Source of the DNA: Streptomyces camponoticapitis
GTDB taxonomy: Bacteria > Actinomycetota > Actinomycetes > Streptomycetales > Streptomycetaceae
Length of the DNA stretch: 64,000 nucleotides
Direction: 5' to 3'
Assembly: GCF_014646115.1 (NCBI RefSeq)
Contig: NZ_BMMV01000022.1
Location: 1 to 64,000 of the forward strand
Shown: positions 59,706 through 64,000 of the stretch, in pieces
Numbering within the stretch: position 1 is the stretch's first letter
How the letters are laid out: every line of letters starts with the position of its first letter
Notes under the pieces: generated by a model
What the model was told of the DNA's origin: nothing
Databases searched by the model: none
The model's input: the letters and a program-made list of their open reading frames with translations, nothing else
Position numbers and translations under genes: made by a program

Positions 59706-61472
59706 TTACAGGTACTGCCCGGTGTTCGCCACCGTGTCGATGGAGCGTCCGGTGTCGGCGCCCTGCTTTCCGGTGACGAGGGTGCGGATGAACACGATCC
59801 GCTCGCCCTTCTTGCCGGAGATACGGGCCCAGTCGTCCGGGTTGGTGGTGTTCGGCAGGTCCTCGTTCTCCTTGAATTCGTCCACGCAGGCCTGGAGCAG
59901 ATGGGCGACGCGGAGTCCTCGCTGGTTCTCGTCGAGGAAGTCCTTGATCGCCATCTTCTTGGCCCGGTCGACGATGTTCTGGATCATCGCGCCGGAGTTG
60001 AAGTCCTTGAAGTAGAGGACTTCCTTGTCGCCGTTGGCGTACGTGACCTCAAGGAAGCGGTTCTCCTCGGACTCGGTGTACATCCGCTCGACGACCGACT
60101 GGATCATGCCCTGGACCGTGGACTCGGGCGAGCCCTTGTGCTCGGACAGGTCGTCCTCGTGCAGGGGCAGCGAGGAGCGCAGGTACTTCGCGAAGATGTC
60201 CTTCGCCGCCTCCGCGTCCGGACGCTCGATCTTGATCTTCACATCGAGCCGGCCGGGCCGCAGGATCGCGGGGTCGATCATGTCCTCACGGTTGGAGGCG
60301 CCGATCACGATGACGTTCTCCAGGCCCTCCACACCGTCGATCTCGGCGAGCAGCTGCGGGACGATGGTGTTCTCCACGTCCGAGCTGACACCGGACCCGC
60401 GGGTGCGGAAGAGGGACTCCATCTCGTCGAAGAAGACGATGACGGGCGTGCCCTCGCTGGCCTTCTCACGGGCGCGCTGGAAGACCAGGCGGATGTGCCG
60501 CTCGGTCTCGCCGACGTACTTGTTGAGGAGCTCGGGGCCCTTGATGTTGAGGAAGTAGCTCTTCCCCGCGGGCCGGCCGCTGACCTCGGCGACCTTCTTG
60601 GCAAGGGAGTTGGCCACCGCCTTGGCGATGAGCGTCTTGCCGCAGCCGGGCGGACCGTAGAGCAGGATGCCCTTCGGCGGGCGCAGTTCGTGCTCCTTGA
60701 AGAGGTCCGGGTAGAGGTACGGAAGCTCGACCGCGTCGCGGATCATCTCGATCTGGCCGCCCAGACCGCCGATCTTGCTGTAGTCGACGTCCGGGACCTC
60801 TTCGAGGACGAGTTCCTCGACCTCGCTCTTGGGAACCACTTCGTAGACATAGCCGGAGCGCGGTTCGAGAAGGAGGGCGTCGCCGGCGCGGATCGTGATG
60901 TCCAGCAGCGGCTCGGCGAGCCGCACCACCCGTTCCTCGTCGGTGTGCCCGACGACCAGGGCGCGCTCGCCGTCCTCAAGGATCTCCTTGAGGGTGACGA
61001 TGTCCCCGGCCCGCTCGAACTCCATGGCCTCGACCACATTGAGGGCCTCGTTGAGCATGACTTCCTGGCCGCGCCGGAGCTCTTCGAGCTCGACGCCGGG
61101 GCTGACGTTCACCCGGAGCTTGCGGCCCCCGGTGAAGATGTCCGCCGTGCCGTCCTCGTTCGCATGCAGAAAGACACCGAAGCCGGCCGGCGGCTGTGCG
61201 AGCCGGTCGACCTCTTCCTTGAGGGCCACGATCTGGTCGCGGGCCTCACGCAGCGTATTGGCGAGCCGCTCATTCTGGGCGGACACACCTGCCAGGTTCG
61301 TCTGCAGTTCGACGATCCGCTCTTCGAGAATCCTCGTATGACGCGGAGAGTCGGCGAGCTTACGTCGCAGGACGGCGATTTCCTGCTCGAGATAGGCAAC
61401 CTGGCCGGCCGGGTCTTCAGACCCCCGCCCGGGCCGGATGCCGCGGTTGATGTCGTCGTCGTGGGCTGCCAC
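59706..61472 (-). CDS. arc: proteasome-associated AAA ATPase ARC (Mpa)
   Basis: A 588-residue hexameric unfoldase that threads pupylated proteins into the 20S proteasome. An N-terminal coiled coil (about residues 20-95; DPAGQVAYLEQEIAVLRRKLADSPR.. ) recruits Pup; two OB domains follow (about 95-240); then AAA with Walker A GPPGCGKT, Walker B VIVFFDEMESLFRTRG, and IGASNREDMIDPAILRPGRLDVKI (second region of homology). The protein ends GQYL, the C-terminal motif that opens the proteasome gate. GTG at 61472 with GGAGGAGG upstream. Upstream of dop, separately terminated. Confidence 0.97.
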   Translation of the reverse strand: MAAHDDDINRGIRPGRGSEDPAGQVAYLEQEIAVLRRKLADSPRHTRILEERIVELQTNLAGVSAQNERLANTLREARDQIVALKEEVDRLAQPPAGFGVFLHANEDGTADIFTGGRKLRVNVSPGVELEELRRGQEVMLNEALNVVEAMEFERAGDIVTLKEILEDGERALVVGHTDEERVVRLAEPLLDITIRAGDALLLEPRSGYVYEVVPKSEVEELVLEEVPDVDYSKIGGLGGQIEMIRDAVELPYLYPDLFKEHELRPPKGILLYGPPGCGKTLIAKAVANSLAKKVAEVSGRPAGKSYFLNIKGPELLNKYVGETERHIRLVFQRAREKASEGTPVIVFFDEMESLFRTRGSGVSSDVENTIVPQLLAEIDGVEGLENVIVIGASNREDMIDPAILRPGRLDVKIKIERPDAEAAKDIFAKYLRSSLPLHEDDLSEHKGSPESTVQGMIQSVVERMYTESEENRFLEVTYANGDKEVLYFKDFNSGAMIQNIVDRAKKMAIKDFLDENQRGLRVAHLLQACVDEFKENEDLPNTTNPDDWARISGKKGERIVFIRTLVTGKQGADTGRSIDTVANTGQYL

Positions 61473-61512
61473 GGTCCTCACCTCCTCCAAGGGGAGCTGG
61501 ACGCTTCCTGAC

Positions 61513-61526
61513 CCTACCTGGGTAGG
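61513..61526. promoter_or_regulatory. palindrome CCTACCTGGGTAGG between arc and ferredoxin genes
   Basis: CCTACC-TG-GGTAGG is a perfect inverted repeat of six-base arms in the 253-bp divergent gap. It is 40 bp upstream of the arc start, beside an AT-rich stretch (GATTAAAACCCC). It may be an operator or a leader hairpin for arc. No regulator is assigned. Confidence 0.4.
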
Positions 61527-61725
61527 TGGTGATTAAAACCCCTAGATCACAAAGACTGTCGGGGCGTGTCCGATCTTCACCCTTGCGCTCTCCCTCACGC
61601 CAGGGGAATACCCACCCTTCAACATCGGAAAGCGGCCGGTTGTATCGTCGAAGTGTTCAACACCCGTCCGGGCTGGCGCGACTTGCCCGAGATTGCCTCA
61701 CCCCACGCAGGAAACGGCAGGAGAT

Positions 61726-62046
61726 ATGACCGTGCAGCAGCAGGTTCCGACAGACGCCGTCACCGAGGGCGCCGAGCCGCTCGAAGTCTGGATCGACCAG
61801 GACCTCTGCACGGGCGACGGGATCTGTGCCCAGTACGCGCCCGACGTCTTCGAGCTCGACATCGACGGCCTCGCATATGTGAAGAGCGCCGACGACGAAC
61901 TCCTCCAGTCCCCCGGCGCCACCACGCGGGTGCCGCTGCCCATCCTCAAGGATGTCGTCGACTCGGCGAAGGAATGCCCGGGTGACTGTATTCATGTACG
62001 GCGCGTTTCGGACAGTGTCGAGGTGTACGGCCCCGACGCGGAGTGA
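61726..62046 (+). CDS. 3Fe-4S-type ferredoxin
   Basis: A 106-residue small acidic ferredoxin. The cluster-binding pattern is CTGDGIC (C-x5-C, with Asp in the position where 4Fe-4S proteins have the second Cys) and CPGDC later, so a 3Fe-4S cluster is favoured. The family core is VWIDQDLCTGDGICAQYAPDVFELD. It carries electrons, most often to cytochromes P450, but no partner is adjacent. ATG at 61726 with GGCAGGAG upstream. It is divergent from arc, a neighbour relationship that I recall is common in Streptomyces. Confidence 0.9.
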   Translation: MTVQQQVPTDAVTEGAEPLEVWIDQDLCTGDGICAQYAPDVFELDIDGLAYVKSADDELLQSPGATTRVPLPILKDVVDSAKECPGDCIHVRRVSDSVEVYGPDAE

Positions 62047-62121
62047 GCCTCCCCCGGGGCTCATGATTCCGAGGTTACGCCGTCGGCGCTGCCGACGTTA
62101 AGGCCGCACGAGGTGGGCCGG

Positions 62122-62715
62122 TCAGACGCTCCGCGACTCGCTGCGGCCGTCCTCGCTCCGTACGAAGGCGCCGTTCTCCCACTCCCAGGACGGGCTCCGC
62201 TCCTCGTCGGGGCAGCAGCCCGGTACGTCGGGCCCCGAGTAGCCGAGCAGCCTGGCCCGGACGACGCCGTCGCGTATCTCCAGGTCCGCCACGCTCTGCC
62301 GGTCGGCCGGGTCCACCAGCGTCGCGACGATACGGGGGGCCCCGGCGTCCTTCGTCCCCGTGAGGACGTACACCCCGGTCGGCGGGGTGCCGGAGCCGGC
62401 GTCGCAGCGGGCGGCGGCCACGGTCTCCGGATTGGCGTCGCCGTCGAGGTCTCCGACGGCTTCCTTCGTGACCAGCGCTTTCGCGCCACCGCACTCCAGC
62501 GGGAAGTCCACGGCCGCGGTGTCCGGGGCGGGCAGCGGGGCGGCGTTCGGAGCGGTGCGTCCGGTGGGCTCGGAACCCGGCTGGCCGGCCGTGGCGGCAT
62601 CGGGCTGGAGCAGACCGGCGAGGGCCACCACGGCGGCCATCGCGGTGGCCGTGGCGAGCCAGTGCACCGGACGCGGCTGGGTGTGCGCGAGGTCCGGGAC
62701 GTCGGAGATCTGCAC
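62122..62715 (-). CDS. secreted or membrane-anchored protein of unknown function
   Basis: A 197-residue protein with one N-terminal hydrophobic segment (HWLATATAMAAVVALAGLL, about residues 18-36), then a Pro/Ala-rich linker and a domain with several cysteines (LECGGAKALV, ARCDAGSG, VPGCCPDEERSPSWEWENGAF). DFPLECGGAKALVTKEAVGDLDGDANPE has a calcium-loop-like DLDGDANPE. No known catalytic motif. GTG at 62715 with AGGAG upstream; the frame extends 18 codons further upstream without support. It lies between the ferredoxin (convergent) and trmI. Confidence 0.75.
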   Translation of the reverse strand: MQISDVPDLAHTQPRPVHWLATATAMAAVVALAGLLQPDAATAGQPGSEPTGRTAPNAAPLPAPDTAAVDFPLECGGAKALVTKEAVGDLDGDANPETVAAARCDAGSGTPPTGVYVLTGTKDAGAPRIVATLVDPADRQSVADLEIRDGVVRARLLGYSGPDVPGCCPDEERSPSWEWENGAFVRSEDGRSESRSV

Positions 62716-62816
62716 GCGGTGACTCCTGTGAAGGCGGTGCCGGTGGGGGTGGCGTGAATGGTGCCACACGTCACAGTGCGGCGGAACAGCGGGGTCCGTA
62801 AGGCCAACGTAAAGAC

Positions 62817-62861
62817 GCCGCCGCCGAGTTCGCGTCGGACGGACGTGAACTCGGCGGCGGC
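62817..62861 (-). terminator. trmI terminator
   Basis: A perfect 15-bp stem (GCCGCCGCCGAGTTC at 62817-62831 with 62847-62861) with a 15-base loop, followed on the minus strand by GTCTTTACG. It lies 72 bp after the trmI stop. Confidence 0.75.
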
Positions 62862-62932
62862 GCTGTCGTGTTGCGCCCCTCGCGCGGTCCGGTCTGCCGG
62901 ACGCGACCCGCGGTCTCGAAGGTGACGCGGGC

Positions 62933-63835
62933 TCAGCCTCGGGAGCCGCTGCCGCTTCCCGGGCCGTCGTAGTCCTCGCCGTACGCGCCCTTGGAGGGGC
63001 GGCGGCGGCGCAGGGGCGGCTCCACGCCGTCGGCGAGACGGCGGGCGGTGATCAGGAAGCCGGTGTGGCCGATCATGCGGTGGTCCGGGCGTACGGCGAG
63101 TCCCTCGACGTGCCAGTTGCGGACCATCGACTCCCAGGCGGCGGGCTCGTTGAACGAGCCGTGCTCCCGGATCGTCTCGACCGTGCGGGCGAGCTGGGTG
63201 GTGGTGGCGACGTACGCGCAGAGGATGCCGCCGGGCACGAGCGCCTTCGACACCGGCTCGACGCACTCCCAGGGCGCGAGCATGTCGAGGACGACCCTGT
63301 CCACCTCGGTGTCGACGAGATTGTCCTGGAGGTCGCCGACCGTGAGCTGCCAGGCCGGGTGCGGGCCGCCGAAGTAGCGCTCCACGTTCTGCCGGGCGAT
63401 GTCCGCGAAGTCCTCGCGGCGCTCGTAGGAGTGCAGCATGCCCTGATCGCCGATGGCGCGCAGCAGGAAGCTGCTGAGCGAGCCCGATCCCACTCCGGCC
63501 TCGACGATGCGAGCTCCGGGGAAGATGTCGGCGAAGGCCAGGATCTGGCCCGCGTCCTTGGGGTAGACCACGGCGGCGCCGCGGGGCATGGACAGGACGT
63601 AGTCGGGGAGCAGGGGGCGCAGCGCGAGGTAGGCGACGTTTCCCGTGGTGCGGACAACACTGCCCTCGGGAGCACCGATCAGCTCGTCATGGGGGAAGGA
63701 ACCCTTGTGGGTGTGGAAATTCTTCCCCGCTTCGAGCGTGAAGGTGTAGTGGCGTCCCTTGGGGTCGGTGAGCTGGACCTGGTCCCCGACCTTGAAGGGG
63801 CCGCGACGACGGGCGGCACCGGTCGGTTCGGACAT
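62933..63835 (-). CDS. trmI: tRNA (adenine-N1)-methyltransferase TrmI
   Basis: A 300-residue SAM-dependent enzyme that methylates A58 of the tRNA T-loop. The N-terminal beta domain (GPFKVGDQVQLTDPKGRHYTFTLEAGKNFHTHKG) precedes a Rossmann domain with the SAM motif IVEAGVGSGSLSSFLLRA and VDRVVLDMLAPWECVEP (substrate and catalytic side), matching the homotetrameric bacterial TrmI. ATG at 63835. The C-terminal Gly/Ser-rich tail (DGPGSGSGSRG) is extra. Homologues lie beside the mpa/arc region in mycobacteria too. Confidence 0.95.
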   Translation of the reverse strand: MSEPTGAARRRGPFKVGDQVQLTDPKGRHYTFTLEAGKNFHTHKGSFPHDELIGAPEGSVVRTTGNVAYLALRPLLPDYVLSMPRGAAVVYPKDAGQILAFADIFPGARIVEAGVGSGSLSSFLLRAIGDQGMLHSYERREDFADIARQNVERYFGGPHPAWQLTVGDLQDNLVDTEVDRVVLDMLAPWECVEPVSKALVPGGILCAYVATTTQLARTVETIREHGSFNEPAAWESMVRNWHVEGLAVRPDHRMIGHTGFLITARRLADGVEPPLRRRRPSKGAYGEDYDGPGSGSGSRG

Positions 63836-63888
63836 GCGGTCAGACTACCTGCTCCGTTTGGGCCTTCCTCACCTGGCTTGACCCGGCT

Positions 63889-64000
63889 TCATTTGCTGTC
63901 GGGCCTGGCCATCGCGGCGACGAAGGCGCGTTCCACGTCGGCCGTCGACAGGACTCCGTAGATCTCTCCGCTCTCCTCGACGACCAGGTACTCGGTGGCG
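63889..64000 (-). CDS. 3' end of a CBS-domain gene, probably site-2 protease-like (partial)
   Basis: Only the last 36 codons are in the window: ..ATEYLVVEESGEIYGVLSTADVERAFVAAMARPDSK then TGA. YLVV..SGEIYGVLSTADV is a typical second half of a CBS motif. From context beside trmI, the full gene is probably the membrane metalloprotease (M50) with a C-terminal CBS domain often found here, but the catalytic part is beyond the window. It ends 53 bp before the trmI start, so the two may be one transcript. Confidence 0.6.
   Translation of the reverse strand, partial: ATEYLVVEESGEIYGVLSTADVERAFVAAMARPDSK

Overview
The window is a stretch of high-GC actinobacterial chromosome, almost certainly Streptomyces. 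The signs are uniform third-position GC bias, many GTG starts, Tat and lipoprotein signals, a complete Pup-proteasome locus, DUF2510, DUF1844 and PafBC proteins, and gene order that as far as I can recall follows the S. coelicolor pheST to trmI core. Nearly all of it is ordinary vertically inherited chromosome. I see no tRNA, rRNA, CRISPR array, prophage or intact insertion sequence. The only mobile-looking DNA is two copies of a MITE-like inverted repeat, at 49-228 and 8684-8848.

Region by region. 1-4.6 kb: a Tat-exported GHL10 glycosidase, a 3-hydroxyacyl-CoA dehydrogenase, a NUDIX hydrolase and a TPR regulator. 5-13 kb: the translation block pheS-pheT, a PAS histidine kinase, a SpoU methyltransferase and infC-rpmI-rplT, with an apparent ATC start for infC. 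13-20 kb: DUF1844, SseB, a cytosolic class-A-fold serine hydrolase, an orphan mycosin with a proline-rich membrane partner, a PLP aldolase/deaminase and a DUF2510 protein. 20-27 kb: a catabolic cluster of SDR, aldehyde dehydrogenase, glutamine-synthetase-like enzyme, divergent FadR-type regulator, ethanolamine-type permease and gamma-glutamyl hydrolase. It reads as ethanolamine (or related amine) use through gamma-glutamylated intermediates, with a palindromic operator candidate in the glnA-like/regulator gap. 27-32 kb: PhoX with a PHO box, LysR/TDT transporter, and a BtuF-like protein with an XRE-cupin regulator. 32-36 kb: a two-gene glycine-betaine ABC transporter whose permease carries two fused substrate-binding domains. 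36-42 kb: a 5'-3' exonuclease, an iron-box-controlled siderophore-interacting protein, and a SigK-RskA / membrane molybdoenzyme / fasciclin lipoprotein module with two matching SigK-type promoters. 42-64 kb: helY, a lipid kinase, tatC-tatA, pafC-pafB, two FKBPs, pafA, MFS/LacI, prcB-prcA, pup, dop, arc, a ferredoxin, a secreted protein, trmI and the 3' end of a CBS-domain gene. The 42-64 kb order parallels the mycobacterial helY-tatCA-pafCBA-prcBA-pup-dop-mpa-trmI region.

The most interesting systems are these. First, the SigK module: sigK and the molybdoenzyme gene each carry CCAATCC-N16-CGAA, the second overlaps the coding start so the mRNA is probably leaderless, and the sigma factor has two cysteines 50 residues apart as in the redox-sensitive M. 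tuberculosis SigK. Second, the gamma-glutamylated amine pathway with its candidate operator. Third, the non-canonical infC start with a long leader. Fourth, the MITE inserted in the pheST leader. All functions are read from sequence and remembered family knowledge; no database search was run.
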